Part shown: positions 1 to 13,536 of the stretch, in pieces | How positions within the stretch are numbered: the stretch's first letter is position 1 | How the letters are laid out: every line of letters begins with the position of its first letter | From: Hippophae tibetana | Taxonomy: Eukaryota; Streptophyta; Magnoliopsida; Rosales; Elaeagnaceae | Reading direction: 5' to 3' | DNA length: 64,000 nt | Assembly (NCBI GenBank): GCA_037013495.1 | Contig: CM072806.1 | Span: 33,270,001-33,334,000, forward strand | Notes under the pieces: generated by a model | What the model saw: the letters and a program-made list of their open reading frames with translations, nothing else | What the model was told of the DNA's origin: nothing | Database searches by the model: none | Program-made: the position numbers and the translations under genes

Positions 1-2632
1 ATATAATGTAATATAGCAATAACGTAAGGATTCTAATTGCCTATTTTCTGATGGGTTTCTTTGTAATTTTATAAAACCTTATTTGCTTTTGTTGTATTTT
101 TTCTTTAAAAAAAATCATAAATTAGAAATTTAATTAAAAAAAATTCTTTTTAAAATATGTATAAATTATCATATATCTTGCCAGTACCTTAAAATGTAAA
201 ATCAAAATTACAAATTATTATTAAATAATTAAGAATTAAATTGAAAAAAATTAAAAATTAAAATCTTATCAGCACATTCAAACATATGATAGTACTAAAT
301 CAAAAGCTAAAACAAATTCAATATTTAGACTTAACAATTCTTGAATAAGGATATTTTAGTTATTTGTTTTTAAATTTTTGGTCCATTAATTTACAAATAG
401 TGTCAAATGAAATCTAAATTTTTTAAAATATTAAATTTTCAAGATTAAAATTGGATATCGTAAAAATAAAATAACTCCCTTTCTCCTTTAAAATAAAGTT
501 TTCTCTCTCTTCTTAATATATTTCAATCTCTCTTATTTTAATCTTTCAATTTATTTTTAATTTTAATAAAATCCTATTTTACCTTTAAAAATATAAAAAT
601 TAAATTAAATTAATTATAACTAAATACCTCTTGATTAAACCTATAAAAAATAAAATAAAAAATAAAAATTGAGAGTAAAGTAACTTTATCAAAGAGTTAC
701 ATGATTAAGGTGGAATATTACTTTTTTTTATCTCGTGATATTTAACCCAAAATTTATAACTTCATACATATAAATACTAAAATATTCTTATTATATAAAT
801 TTAATAAAATGAAAAGCAGATTAAATCACATAATATCTCCGATAATTTATTAAAGTTTTGATAACCACTGTCGACAATTCACCAGAGTTTTGATGACCTA
901 TTAGAGTTCCAATAACCAACTCAATGTAATATATTACATTTACATGTATCTTTTATATAGCCTATCACATCCATTATAGTTTCGACAACCCAATCTATTA
1001 TATCAAAATGTACCTTTGTATATAATGTGTTCTATTTATCATAGTTCATGTAACTTGTCAGATGTAATAGGTTACATCTGCTAGGTTACATCTGCTTGTA
1101 TATGTAACATATGATATTATCATTGTTTCAATAACCCACCAGATATAATTATATAACTTGTTATATTAATTTATATTTTTATATGTAACATACTACATAT
1201 ACGAAACTTCAATGTGATCACAAAAATGAATGTCGAATTAGTGGAGCTCCAATGAGATTTTCGGAGATGTGGTACGTGTGACTTTGTTATCATGTTATTG
1301 AAATTATGAAATGATTTTTTTTTTGTTTTTTATATATAATTTAGTATAAAATTATATTTTGAGGTAAGGTTTTTTTAGTTAAAAAATTAATTAATTTATT
1401 AAAAATAAAGACATTAATTAAAATGTGACAAGTAAAAACCAAATTGAATTGGATTGGACAAGAGTGACAATGAGAATACAAGCAAGGGTGCAGGCCTGCA
1501 ACCGAAATGGAACTATCTCGAATGGCCTGAGACGAACCCATCATATACTGGATTGCCTTGATTAAAGAATTAAATTTTTATTTTTTCAAATTTTAGTGGC
1601 ATGTGAAACGTGATATATTCAACCCTTCAACCATCAACAATTTTAATGGCATATGAAAGGTAATTTGAATTTTAATATTTTTAAAAATTTATTGAAATTT
1701 TTAAAATTTTATTAGTCAATAATTTCGTAATTTATTTTAAAAAAAAATTGTCATCACCAATAATAAACCTTAATTGCAAATTTACAATTTAGACTTAGAA
1801 CTCCCTATCATATAATGCCTAATGGATTTAATGTTCCTTGTGAATAGGGGCTGTGTAAAATTTTCAAACCATAAAGAAGAGATTGAGTATAATGATAGTT
1901 ACTTGATTTTAGTTAGGTGGTTGTTCAATCGTTTCCTTAGAATAAATAAATAAATAAATAAATAAAGGATTAGTGCGGCCATAGATCCATCCTGAACCTT
2001 CTTTTATATATAACCGATCAATTTAAATAATTAGGTGTTGTTATGCGTGATTCTCATGGTCTGTGGCTGCTGGTATGGTGAAAAATAGGTGACTACATTT
2101 TATTTTTTCAAAATAAAATATTAAAAAAAAAAACTATGAAAACGTGACAGTGTATAATAATACATAGACGAATAAGGATCGTGGACGTAGAAAGAAGTAC
2201 AATACAGCACTCATCTGTTTCTTGTACGACATGTGCAACTGGTCTCATCAAAACTGATTCTCACCAGACGCAGGACCATCACCAGATTTGAAACCCAGAA
2301 TTTAATTCCATTACTTATCGAAAGAAAATAAAGATTAATTTAAAAACTAATAATTAATTAACCAAATTATGCAACAAATAGAAATAGAACAAATTAATTG
2401 AATTAATAATATTAATATATTAATAATACAAGAAAAACAACTCGGAGATGCTATTAATTCCTAGCAATGAAAATCCATCCTATGTACAAGAAAAAAAATT
2501 AAATTATATCTGAATCAAAAATTGCAATAACTAATAACAAATATATTAAAATATATAAAACAGAGTAACAAAGTGCGTGGTAATAATTTAATTAATTTGC
2601 TAACTAACTGAAATGAATCAATCAATTTAATT
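1..2632. other. AT-rich intergenic DNA with minor repeats
   Basis: No convincing gene is visible. The stretch is AT-rich with many stop codons in all frames. Between about 840 and 1,180 a degenerate motif recurs (fragments resembling 'ataacccaccagatgtaat' and 'ggttacatctg'). A 14-bp unit, taggttacatctgc, is directly doubled at 1,068-1,095. The short minus-strand reading frame near 1,341-1,544 has no recognisable domain and I do not call it a gene. Confidence 0.6.
1941..1966. repeat. AATA microsatellite
   Basis: A run of about six AATA tetranucleotides, directly visible. Such tracts are commonly length-polymorphic. Confidence 0.9.
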
Positions 2633-3433
2633 TTAATGGGTGACTTCGATTTTAAGTTTAAGTGGAATCGAGAAACGAGGCTTCTTCAATGGATGTGGAC
2701 TCTCAACCTCTTCGTCACCGGAGAAGAAAAAATCTCGAGGTGAAGATTCCGACAAAGATGGTAAATTAAGGTCAAAGCCAAGTTGACTCCGACTAATATT
2801 ATTGGTACGATCTGTTGTAGAACCAACGCCTTCAGAGAAGGTAACAACACTTGTAGTTGTAGTATCACCACCTTTGTTATTATTAGAACCGCCTTCGTAG
2901 TGACAACGTTTGTGTCCGCCGAGAGCTTGTCCGGTCGGAAATGACTTGTGACAGATCGAACACTGATGAGCTTTACCAGAACCAACAATATATGAATTAT
3001 TATTACCGGAATTAGTAGTAGTAATAGTAGTAGTGGTGGTGGTGGTTGAAGAAGTCGATTGATGATCTTCGACACCGAAACCCGCCGCCGATTTCCGATG
3101 ACTGGCCTTGTGACCGCCGAGAGCTTGGTATGAAGGAAAAGACTTGTCGCAAACTGAACACTTGTAGCTCAAGTTTAGTTTGGTAGCTGAATTTGTGGGT
3201 GCCGGTGCCGGATCCGGAATCGGAGAAGATGATTTTCGGCGATCGGTGGCGCCACGGGCAAGCATGATGAGACAGAGAGCGAGGTACTCTTCCTCGGTGG
3301 ATGGGTGGTCGAGACGGCATCGTTTTGAACGCTTGCGTTTTGCCCATGGCTCCAAATAATGGAGATTGGCATCGTCGTAGTGGAATATTGGGGCAGATGG
3401 TGTTGTTGGAGAGTTGAGAGCTTCAAGTACCAT
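2633..3433 (-). CDS. C2H2 zinc-finger transcriptional repressor, ZAT10/STZ (SCOF-1)-like
   Basis: Complete intronless frame of 266 residues, the usual size and structure for plant C1-2i zinc-finger proteins. Seen in order: a basic nuclear-localisation box KRKRSKRCR at residues 32-40; an L-box ([12 protein letters not shown]) at about 47-58; two C2H2 fingers at about 90-112 and 156-178, each with the plant-specific QALGGH helix; a poly-Thr tract at about 128-140 between the fingers; and an EAR repression motif (FDLNLP) at 220-225. In this family the fingers bind A(G/C)T-type DNA in the nucleus and the EAR motif recruits co-repressors; members are induced by cold, drought, salt and wounding. 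The N-terminus ([10 protein letters not shown]) matches the conserved family start, which fixes the ATG at 3,433. Nothing in the frame looks damaged. Exact orthology (ZAT10, ZAT6, AZF) cannot be settled by eye. Confidence 0.95.
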   Translation of the reverse strand: MVLEALNSPTTPSAPIFHYDDANLHYLEPWAKRKRSKRCRLDHPSTEEEYLALCLIMLARGATDRRKSSSPIPDPAPAPTNSATKLNLSYKCSVCDKSFPSYQALGGHKASHRKSAAGFGVEDHQSTSSTTTTTTTITTTNSGNNNSYIVGSGKAHQCSICHKSFPTGQALGGHKRCHYEGGSNNNKGGDTTTTSVVTFSEGVGSTTDRTNNISRSQLGFDLNLPSLSESSPRDFFFSGDEEVESPHPLKKPRFSIPLKLKIEVTH

Positions 3434-3560
3434 TGTTGATTGTTTTTTAGATTTCTTAAGAGACTGAGGTTGAGAGAGTTTTCGAAGTAGTAGTTGTTGA
3501 CAGAAATGTGAATTGTGAATTATGAATTGTGAGTGAAGCGAAGAAGAGAGGATTTAAGAG

Positions 3561-3567
3561 ATTTATA
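3561..3567 (-). promoter_or_regulatory. TATA box of the zinc-finger gene
   Basis: On the minus strand the sequence reads TATAAAT about 130 bp upstream of the ATG at 3,433. That would place the start of transcription near 3,530-3,535 and give a 5' UTR of roughly 100 nt. Spacing and sequence are typical of a stress-inducible plant gene; the start site itself is inferred. Confidence 0.6.
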
Positions 3568-3901
3568 AAATGGGTGAAGAAGAGAAATCAGTAGGAGGTT
3601 GCGTGACAAGTGGTGGGAAAGTAAAGGTTAGTGGACAAATCAACCTATTTAATTTTCTAAATAGTATTTAAAAAAACATCTTATAAATTTACCAACTAAA
3701 AAAATAATATTATTGTATTTAAATTATATATTTTTTAATACTAAATATTTATCTAATTTATAATTTCATATTAAAAATATTATGTATTTAAAAAAAATTG
3801 AAAAATAGGTGTAAATTGAGAATAATAATGAAAGCGTGTTTTGTTTGAAGAGTACTACTAATATTGTAAGTGGCCAAGGATGACTAAGAATCAAAAGAGT
3901 C

Positions 3902-4016
3902 GGTCAAAATAAGTAGAGAGAATAAGGTTGAGGAAGAGACCAAGTGGATTGAGTGAACTCTCTGCTATTTCCTTTTAAGAACTCATCAATAGTGATAAGA
4001 CGGCTTGAAAGTCAAA
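3902..4016 (-). promoter_or_regulatory. Two W-box-type sites upstream of the zinc-finger gene
   Basis: On the minus strand TTGACC occurs at 3,902-3,907 and TTTGACT at 4,010-4,016, about 370 and 475 bp upstream of the predicted transcription start. TTGAC[CT] is the core bound by WRKY factors, which regulate many ZAT-type genes. The motif is short and can occur by chance, so this is suggestive only. Confidence 0.3.
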
Positions 4017-4299
4017 CCGCGGTACGGTTGGGTCTATAAGGAAGAAAGGTCGCCTTTCTTTTGTTTGTATAAAATGAAATATCTCTTACTAAATAAGTGA
4101 CATAAAGTTTGATTTTGAGTAAAAAAATTAATTCAAATCAAATAGTTTTATATAATTTGATAAATTTAAAAATTAATATAATTAAATTAAATCGTTTTAA
4201 AAATTGTTTTAATTAATATAAATTAGATCTTTGATTTATAAAATTGTTCGGATTTATCAGATCCGATTTAATAAGATTCGATCTGATTTTTTGATACTT

Positions 4300-7200
4300 C
4301 TATTAAGTAGTACTCTATAACTTTTAATTTTAATTTTTAATTCTTTTTAAAATTTTAATTTTATTAATATAGTATAATATTTTTATAAATATAATTTTTA
4401 ATAATTAAAATTATATTTAATATAAAATAATGAATTATATATATTTTTTAATTTTTTAACATAAATATAATTATTTTTTATGGATAATTAAAAGTAAAAT
4501 AATTGATTTATATAAATATAGAAAGAATATAATGAGTGAGTTGTAAATATATAGCTAGTATTGGGTGTATAATTGGGCACCGCCATACTTTGTTAACGAG
4601 TCATTAGTGACCAAATCACACTTAGAGAAGAGGCGTGACGGTAAGGGAAACTGTTCAATTGAACCAACATGAGGAAATTAGGGGTAAATCGTGATTAGAG
4701 TGTTTAAATTGTTACTAGTACATATCTTTTATTTTGATTTGAAATTTTAATTTCTGAATTTATAAGTCGTTGCTTTAGATTTTCGTATAATGTGTTTGAT
4801 CATTTTATATACATTAGTACATTTGCCTAATTTATTTCTTTAAACAAACAATCCGGTTGGTAGAAAGCTGGATACAAGATTCGAAGTTTGAGATTCAACA
4901 TTAAAAAAGAATTGCAAAAAAAAGATAAAATAATTTTTTTTTTAAAATGTAAAATGATAAATTGGAAAAAAAAATATTTGAAAAATTAAATGATGGGAAA
5001 GGGGGTTGGAAGATGGGTTGAGTTCAGAAATGAAATAGTAAAGGAGACGAATTTATCTCATGCTAATATTCTTATAAAATATATATAGACTTAACTAATT
5101 ATTCCAAAATCATATAATCAATGCATGAATGAAAAATAAGTTGAAAAAAAAGAAGAAGCAATTCTTACACTAATTGAACGATAATATCCTCTTAAAAAAA
5201 TAGTTATATGATAATATCTACAAGTTTCGACCAAATTAATTAAAGATCATACATGGGAGGGAGTCAATACACGCAAGGTTTTAACTAGTTTATTTTCAAT
5301 TTTGACTTGTCGTAAATGTCTAAATTCATGTGATGTGCTTATAGATACAGTGAATATGGCCTTTTCTTTTCATTTTTTTTTTTTTTTTTTTGCTTCTGCT
5401 AAATTTAGCTAGATATAAGTGATTTTAGAAAACGCAATTCTAGGGCCACCATAAGTATACATTTGGTATTCTGAAAGTACTTTTGATGATATTTTTATAC
5501 TTTATTATGAAAACGTTTTGTTGTCGAGAATGCTTGTACAGAGTTTACTGCAAAAATTGAGGATATAACTATTTGATGATCAAAGTTTGAATGAATACGT
5601 TTGATTTGATTCTATGTGAATATTTTAAAGATCCATTTTAGAACAAAACATCTATATTATAATTTCGATAAAAGTGAGTTAAATTTAATTTTTTTAAAAT
5701 ATATGTACAAGTAAGTACTTACTTATGATTAATATTCAGAATAACAACACGAGTAAATAATGAGAATGAATAATTGTAGTATTAGTCGAAGGATTATAGT
5801 AAAATTGTTGAATTTTTCAATTGATTTATTATAAAATAATATTAAAAATGTTATAGTTGTTGTTTCAAAAATTTATAAATTTTAATATTTTTTGAATATT
5901 ATACCACAGATATTATATGTCAAATATATATTTTTATCTAATTAAAATAAAAATTTAAAATTATGTAAATTAAATTATAACAAGATTAAATAATATAACT
6001 TATTTATGTAGACGAACAAAAAATGAAAGAAATTACGTAATACAAATTAAAATAAACATATGAAAAAATTTAAGTACGTAAAATAAAAATAAATAAGATT
6101 AATATTATATGATATAAATAATAATGAATATTTATATATTAATATGTTGTGTAATAAGAAGTAGTTAAATTGTATGCGAAATAAAATATATTATTATTTT
6201 TAAAAAAGTTGAGAAAATTAAACTAGTAAAAATTCAAAAAAAACAAAATTATATCTATAAAACTTGTAGTTACAAAAATAACATTCATTATATTCAATTT
6301 ATACACATTTATAATTAAAAAAATATTATCTATTATTTTATATTGAATATCGTCCGATGAGACGTGGTTTAAATTGAATGACAGATATCAAAACTCGTTT
6401 AATATTAAATTTTATCTAATTGAATCCGTTTAATATTATCGAATGTGTTATTTTTGTTATTATATATAAGTTTTAAATGTTAATTGATGAATATTTCTTA
6501 AAATTTATGAAAAAATATTAAATATCTATCACTTTGTTAGAGTATACTTACTAAAGGTATAATAATAGAGTAAAAGTAAAAAAAAAAAAAATAGACGAGA
6601 AATATAAATAAATAAGTAGTATAATATAAGAAAAAAATAATATTTAAATAATAAATTTGAAAAGACTCGTTATTATTTAATTTTATAAAAAAAATATTTA
6701 TAAATATAATAAAGAAAAAATCTTCCTGGAAAAGCTAGGTAGATTCCGTTTGTTTGTACATTTAAATATTATATATTATTATTTTATAATTTTTTACATA
6801 ATTTAAAAAAAAATTAAAATTTAAAAAATTCAAGTAATAATCCACTAAATATATTTATGATCCTTTGAAATTCTATTTAATTTGAAAAATTTAATAATCT
6901 TATCTATTCCAGAAATATACATGATCCGAACCAAGTTGAACCGGAATTTCAACCTTTACTTAGCTCGGTCCGGCCGAATTCATATCTCATGCTCAAATAA
7001 ACACTCCCGTGAAACACGTCGAACTGCTGTAGTATTACCACTCTTCAAATTCTTTCATAAAAGGCTCGTATATTAAATAGAAGATGTAGCCAAGCAAGAA
7101 TATTTATTTATTATTTTTTTTTTAAAAGTTTTAGTTGGATTGCTAGAAAGTTGGAGGAAGTTACCGCAAGAATCCTGATAACTCAAACGTGCTAGTGTCT

Positions 7201-8560
7201 TTATATATATATATATATATATATTGATAATAACGTGCTAGAATCTATGGTTCACAGTCGGTGGTTTTCTCTGGAAATTCTTTTATATATAGCCGTCCAA
7301 TCATTTTATCAAATGGAAAATAATGGAGATAGTATAAAATTTTCTACAACTAGTTATAAATGAAAATATATTATATATTATTAAAATTATATAATTATGC
7401 AAAAGAATTAATATTAGTAATAAACAGGGATCTAAACTGTATTTGATACTTTGTTTAATCTTCTTAAAATTTTAATTTTAAAATTATGTTTCTTTTATTT
7501 TAAACTAATTTTTATTTTATTTTTAAAATATAAAAATAAATTAAATATTAATTTAAATAATTATAATAAAATTATTTTAATACGTAACAAAACAATAAAT
7601 TAAATAATATTTTAAATTTAATTTATTTTATTAAAATATTTATCATCAAGTTATCTAAGTATATTTTATAGATTAATTATCATCAAATATTATATATAAT
7701 ATAACTATATTTATCATATCTAATACAATTCCTTAGATATATCCACTAATTTTAGTTGGTAAATATTTAGTGAGTGCTTTGGTAATATTTTATTGTATTT
7801 TTATAAAAAAAAATCAAAAAATACATATAATATAAAATTTATAACACTTTTATATATTATAATTATAATTATAATTAATATGATAATTTTTTTATTAAAT
7901 ATAGTTATATAAGCTTAAATATAATTAACATTAATAATACACTATATCACTTGAGATTCATCAAAAACTTCTGATATATGTACTTTTTAAAAAATTTATA
8001 ACAATAAAAATAACACTTAATAATATTAGACGAGGTTAAATTAGACGGAGCTTAACATTTAACAAATTCAAATAGTTGTATTTTAAGTAAAACAGTTTTC
8101 AATTGTATATCGTTTAATGTTAAATTATGGATTAAATTTTTTTAATTATAAAAACATATGAGTTTAATATAAAATATGTTTTTTTGTGATTAGAATTATT
8201 TAAAAGTTATTTTTATTTTTCAGCCAAAAAAATATATTTTGTGGGTAGCTCTTATTTATTTATATATTTGCTAAAAATATCTCTTATTCAAAGTAGATGT
8301 TTGTATTATCCAAGATTATTGGTATAACAGTATAATTTTTTATCTATTAATGCATGTGGAGGCATGGAAAGAGTGTTATCACCCAATACTTACATCTAAG
8401 GATTAAATCTCAAATCATTGCCCAAAATAGCACTTGAATTTTCACTCACGTCTTTCAGTCCAACTGCATAGTCAATTGAACTACATATGTGAGTTAAGTT
8501 TCTAAAATTTTAATCTCAAAAAACAATAGGGAAATTGTAACAATTAATACCCAAAATTTA
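4300..8560. other. Gene-poor AT-rich intergenic stretch
   Basis: No domain-bearing frame is visible on either strand. Long runs of A/T, short poly-A and poly-T tracts and a (TA)n microsatellite dominate. Small frames near 6,882-7,076 lack any recognisable motif. Confidence 0.6.
7203..7224. repeat. (TA)n microsatellite
   Basis: About eleven TA dinucleotides in a row. Similar TA runs occur near 42,940, 44,840, 44,960, 48,795 and 52,272. Confidence 0.9.
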
Positions 8561-9662
8561 TGTAAGGACTATGAGTGCTATTATTTTCATAGATAAAATA
8601 TTTATTTGTAATTTTATCTTTAAGCTTTCTATCGAGCCCATCAAGAATATCAAATCTCTCAAGAAAAATCAAAGAAAAACTCATATTCTGCATAGTTGTA
8701 ATTCATGTATCTTTTTTATAACTATCACACATAGAATTGTATACATGTTTAAGAGTATTTCATATAGGATTTTTATTGAATCAATTATGATATTATATGA
8801 TAAAGATATTAACCTTTTTAGATAGGGGGATTGATCTTAGCAATAGACAAATCAATCTCACTATGGATCGACCTATAGTTAATCACACTTTGATCCTCTC
8901 CTATCTAGGTAAAAATTGAACATATTTAAATACATAGACGGAGCAATCCCCCTTTTGGACGGATTGATCCCCATGTTACGTAGGTGTAACTTATTTTTAG
9001 GAGAGATTGATCCATCTCATAAAAGGATCGATCCCGCTATTGAGCTTTAATATATTCCATCCACTCTAATGCGTTTTTTAATCCCAATTATAACCAACTA
9101 CCTATAGAATTGTGCCACATCATATGTGTAATGTTTTAGCTCTTTAGGTTTACTATATATACATCACTCTTTTCTCACAATTACACACATAACTACAAAA
9201 CAAATTTTAAGAAGCATAAGTTTCAATAGTTAGGTTCTTTTTTACTTGCTCTTTTTTTATTAGGTTGAACTTCATCTCTTCATATATTTATATATGATAA
9301 TGCTAGTACAAATCTAAGCCTATTTGTGTCATATTTTTCATATTCATATAGCTTCTTTTTTATTATAGTCTTGTATATTTAAATCAAATAATTGTATAAG
9401 TGTTCATGATTATTTGGATTTAATTATTAAATTTCAAAAAGTTATTTTTATTGAACTTGTAATTAATTTTCTTGCTTTAATATTTATTATCTTATTTGAT
9501 TTAATTGATATATGATTTGAATAATCTAGTTAGGATTATTCATTATTAAATCCGTTATAGAATATACATGGACACTTGTGGTTTCTATGCTAACCCTTAT
9601 TGTAGTTGTTTCGTGAATGTGTCTGATTGGCGAGGATTTGATTAGAACGTTGGTCTAGATAC

Positions 9663-11350
9663 TGTTTGGATTTCATATGTATGCCTATATGGTGAGAATT
9701 TAAAATTTTCCTATCATTACTTGGCTCAATACACAAAAGACCTCATTTGTATGACAATTACAAGCAAGATTCTCTCTTAAGCATTTCAATAAACACCTAA
9801 TGTGCACTAAATAAAATGAACAAATCTCATCTACCTTATTGCTAGAGATGAAGAAGATTACCTTTACCTAAAGATATTGTCAAATCTCTTGAGTAGAGCA
9901 AAGTCAATTTCCCTTTTAGATCTCTTGGAAACCACCTTTCTTTTGGGAGCACCTCTTGGTTCACCTTGAACCTAAACAAAAAACTACCACACCTCTTAGA
10001 TAGATGGATGTAGAGTTTAATACTTAGATTTAACCACCTAGCAAGAAGATATAAGAGAAGAGACTTTTGGCCTAGGGTTGAACCACCTAGGCTTTTGGCC
10101 TAGGGTTGAACCACCTAGGTTTTTGGCCTTAAGCAAGCCTTTGCAAGTTTTTGGCCTAGGAGAAGGAAAAATGTGGCTGCTGAAAATGGAGGATTTTGGC
10201 TAGGGTTAGAGGCAGCACACATTAGCACTCTTTTCCTTAATAATGCCTCCTTAAATAGGCTAGGGTTAGGGCAACTCTTTGTGTAAGGTTTGAATCAATT
10301 ATACAAATACCACTAGCCTTATTTTGCCATATTATGCTCTCTTTAATCTCAACTTGTGATTGGTTTATAAATTAATTTATGATCTAAGCATGTCATATTA
10401 TGACATTTTATTTTAACATTTCATCTCATGTATTTTATCTTATACATCATTATGAAATGTAAAATACTCGTTGTTTCTCTTTAGTTGGTGTGACCTTATA
10501 GAGGATCTATATCACCTTGGCAATAATATAAAACTTGATATTATTTACTATAAGAGGTTCTATCATTGCATTATAGTTTTCCAAATGACATAGTAATTAT
10601 TTACTCGATCCACTAATTTTGTGTCTATCTTTATCACATGATATTATGAATAATATGTAAAATAGGATTGTGTCACTTTTGCATTATATTTGTTTTCTTG
10701 GTCTCTCAAGTGAATTATAATTATAACTAAATCAGTTATATTGCATGCAATATAATTCCACTTTACCAATGAGCCAAGTAATATCATAACTCAAAATCAA
10801 GGGACAATGATAATATTGACATATAGATTTCTCCTGCACAAGTTGTACACAACGAACTACTATTTCATTCCTATCATAAGATAGTATTTAAATAGCAATC
10901 ACATTATATATTTCTCATGTGAAAAACCTACACATCTCATATCTAATATTCTAAAGACATAATGGAAGCATTAATGACACAAAACATAATCCATATAATG
11001 TTCCATCTAGTTAGGTTATGTTCAATATATAAAATACACATTTTATATACTCATGTCATTAAATGATAATCCCTTATCAACATTTATAGAACTAAAATGT
11101 ACTTTTAATTGACATGACAATCTTTCACGGTAATTAATGTTTCTCCTTAATTACCATAATTGTGAACATATTTAAGATTACATGTTTCTCATTTTAAGAG
11201 TTCTATGGTTCAAGACCAAGTGCATCTTCTTAAACACTTCCAAAATATAACATGTTAATCTCAAGGAATAATAATACATAATATTCAAAAATCATGAACA
11301 ATACATAAATATTTATCAAAAAGAATAACTTTTAAAACATTCATCCTTCA
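9663..11350. mobile_element. Solo LTR of an unrelated LTR retrotransposon, family D
   Basis: 1,688 bp, beginning TGTTTGGATT and ending CATCCTTCA, flanked by the perfect 5-bp duplication GATAC (9,658-9,662 and 11,351-11,355). The flanks rejoin into continuous B-family LTR sequence (compare 17,790-17,830), so this is a clean insertion followed by LTR-LTR recombination. No coding sequence. It contains a 28-bp tandem repeat at 10,064-10,128. Orientation is not certain. Confidence 0.85.
10064..10128. repeat. 28-bp tandem repeat inside solo LTR D
   Basis: Two full copies and one partial copy of a unit starting cttttggcctagggttg and ending accacctagg. A further echo ('ttttggcctagg') lies at about 10,149. 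Confidence 0.9.
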
Positions 11351-11702
11351 GATACTACTCACACTAATCTTAAAAATTGTGAAAATAGAGCAGAGGCTCA
11401 TAAGTTAGGTACATTAGGACATTATTCTAAGGAAGATAGCATAAGAATGAGTTTGTACTTGAACATTTGGTATTTATAGGGGAAATTTAGGTAGTTTAGT
11501 GGACTCGTAATTTTCCTCTTAGGTTATGGTTGCGGCCTTGGTGTGTCCACCTAAAAGTTATTTTTTAATTTTTGCACTTTACTTTTACACACAAATATAT
11601 TTCTGTCTCATTTTTTTAGATTACTAATTTATAAATTATTAAAATTTTAAAATAATTGGTTCACGCCTTTTAGTTAATTAGGTTTGTATTTTATAACTTT
11701 CA

Positions 11703-11718
11703 ATTGGTATTAGAGCAT
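11703..11718 (+). other. Primer-binding site of B1 (tRNA-Met type)
   Basis: ATTGGTATTAGAGCAT directly follows the LTR. It matches the plant initiator-Met primer site TGGTATCAGAGC with one change. B2 has the equivalent site at 25,617-25,629. Confidence 0.75.
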
Positions 11719-11734
11719 ACACTAGACACACTTA

Positions 11735-13536
11735 ATGATTTTGATTTGTAGGGACATAAACTCACTAATGGATTTAATGAAAGAATATGGGTCATCTGTT
11801 AAGCCCCCACTCTTTGATAGGTATAACCCTATCTTAGATAAGATGAAAAAGCATGGGATTCCATTCTTAAATGTTTGGAACCACCTTCATAACCAAAAAT
11901 GGTATAACAACCTTAAAGACTTGAAAATAATGTACCACTGAAGAGAGAACCCTAAGTGGATCAAATAAAAAAAGGTTTAAGTTCTATTTTTAATGCAATG
12001 TTGATGGACTAGTTCTGTCGCATCTCCGACCGTGAAACTACTAAAGAGAAGATGCATGGAATGCACTTGCTCTTACCGATGAAGGAACTTCTCAAATTAA
12101 ACAAACTAAACTGAGACTATTAACATTTCAATTCGATTATCTTAAAATCAACAATAATGAAATGTTTAATTAATTTTATGCTTATTTTGTGATGTTATTA
12201 ATGCTTACTTTACACTTGGAAAGAAAATTCCTTAGCCAATAACTTTAAAATTCATTGACAGAAGATTATAAGATAAAAGTCACTACTATGGAGGAAAGTA
12301 AAAATGTGAACGCCTTGAATATTGATGGACTAGTTAGGCCCATCCAAATATATGAGGTTATTCTTTAGCCACCAAAGAAGAACACAAACATGGTATTCAA
12401 AAGCTCTAAAAAGCTAACTTATAATGGTGATGATTATTCAGACGATGAAGTTATTATTTCATTACTTGTAGATTCAAGAAGTATGTTAATACAAAGAATC
12501 AAAAAACCAATGATATCAAGGGATAGTGGAATCAATTCAGGGATAGAATGTCAAAGGGACCAAACTCTAGGGGTTCATATGGTAAGAAATCTAAATCTAC
12601 TAGCCCTCAATGTTTCAACTATAGTGATTTTGGTCATAAATTTGTAGGGTGTGCAAACAATAAGAAGAAAGCTGGAAAATCGATCAATACTACTCTTAGT
12701 GGTACTAAGAATGAACATGAGAAAGAAAATAATTCAAAATATGATGGAAGCAACTATTGTGTCTTCATTGCAAAAGCCACATCATGTTCAAGCTACTCCT
12801 ACACTAGTTGGGATGAAGATGATAAGGGAGTTAACTCTTTTTTTTTCTTTTAGCTAAATATAATGCATCTAGTTTTGAAGAATTATTTAAGGATTTCATA
12901 GAGGCTAAGGAAGAAAAAGACTGACTTTTAGTTGAAGTGACAAAGTTGAATGAAATAATTAGTATTCAAAAATACTAACACTTTTTCCATAGAAAAAGAA
13001 AATTCAAAAACCACATTTGTAAGGCCCTCTAATTATACTCATATTGTTACTACTTATGCACAAACCATCATTGCACCTATAGTAGAAAAAAATTGTTAAG
13101 TTTATGCCTATCTATCATCATTGTGGTAAGAAGGGTCATGTAAGACCAAAATATAGATTTTTGATGAATGCTCCTAAATCTATTAATTCTTTCCATATTT
13201 CACATAGTAGGATTGATAACTTTCATCCATCTATGCAGATTCCATCATATTATAGGATGAATGAAACTCATAGTAGCATGTTCAAAAATTCTACTAGTAA
13301 GCATGAAATCTTAGGTTTAAAGAGGCAAGTAATTCAATATTTTTAATTCTATGACTCATCAACATCATCATCTTATGCGTATTGCATCTTCATTTGGGAT
13401 GAATGTGAAAAGTACAACTAAGTCCCAGAACATGCTTATGAAACCTAATATAGTTGAGTTCCAACCTAAAGAAATAGAGAAATCAAAATTTAAGAAAATT
13501 TGGTTTAGGAAAGATTTTGTTTTTCCTATCATCTAA
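11735..13536 (+). pseudogene. Degenerate copia-type gag of B1
   Basis: Remnants of a Gag (nucleocapsid) gene spread over three frames. The first block (11,735-11,941) starts 30 nt after the primer site and carries PPLFDRYN...FLNVWN, the usual copia Gag opening. A first zinc knuckle near 12,610 reads CFNYSDFGHKFVGC, with the second Cys changed to Tyr. A second knuckle near 13,110 reads CHHCGKKGHVRPKY, with Tyr in place of the last Cys; the B2 copy has the same final Tyr. Stops and frameshifts separate the blocks. A last block ends at 13,536, after which no pol sequence follows. Gag packages element RNA into cytoplasmic particles; this copy cannot make a full protein. Confidence 0.7.

Larger units (their letters stand above)
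8561..11702 (+). repeat. 5' LTR of B1, interrupted by a solo LTR
   Basis: Begins TGTAAGGACTATGAGTG and ends CTTTCA directly before the primer-binding site. Removing the nested solo LTR (9,663-11,350) and one copy of its target duplication leaves about 1.45 kb, matching the B2 5' LTR (about 1.5 kb). A TATATATA box at 9,154-9,161 has a counterpart in the 3' LTR near 17,285 and is the likely promoter. The phrases 'gtgtctgattggcgag' and 'aacgttggtct' recur in both LTRs of this element. Confidence 0.8.

Noticed and set aside
2686..3426. Other-frame ORFs overlapping the zinc-finger gene (including a Leu-rich and a His/Tyr-rich one)
   Set aside because: They are shadows of the repeat-coding zinc-finger frame; only that frame has the family's motifs.
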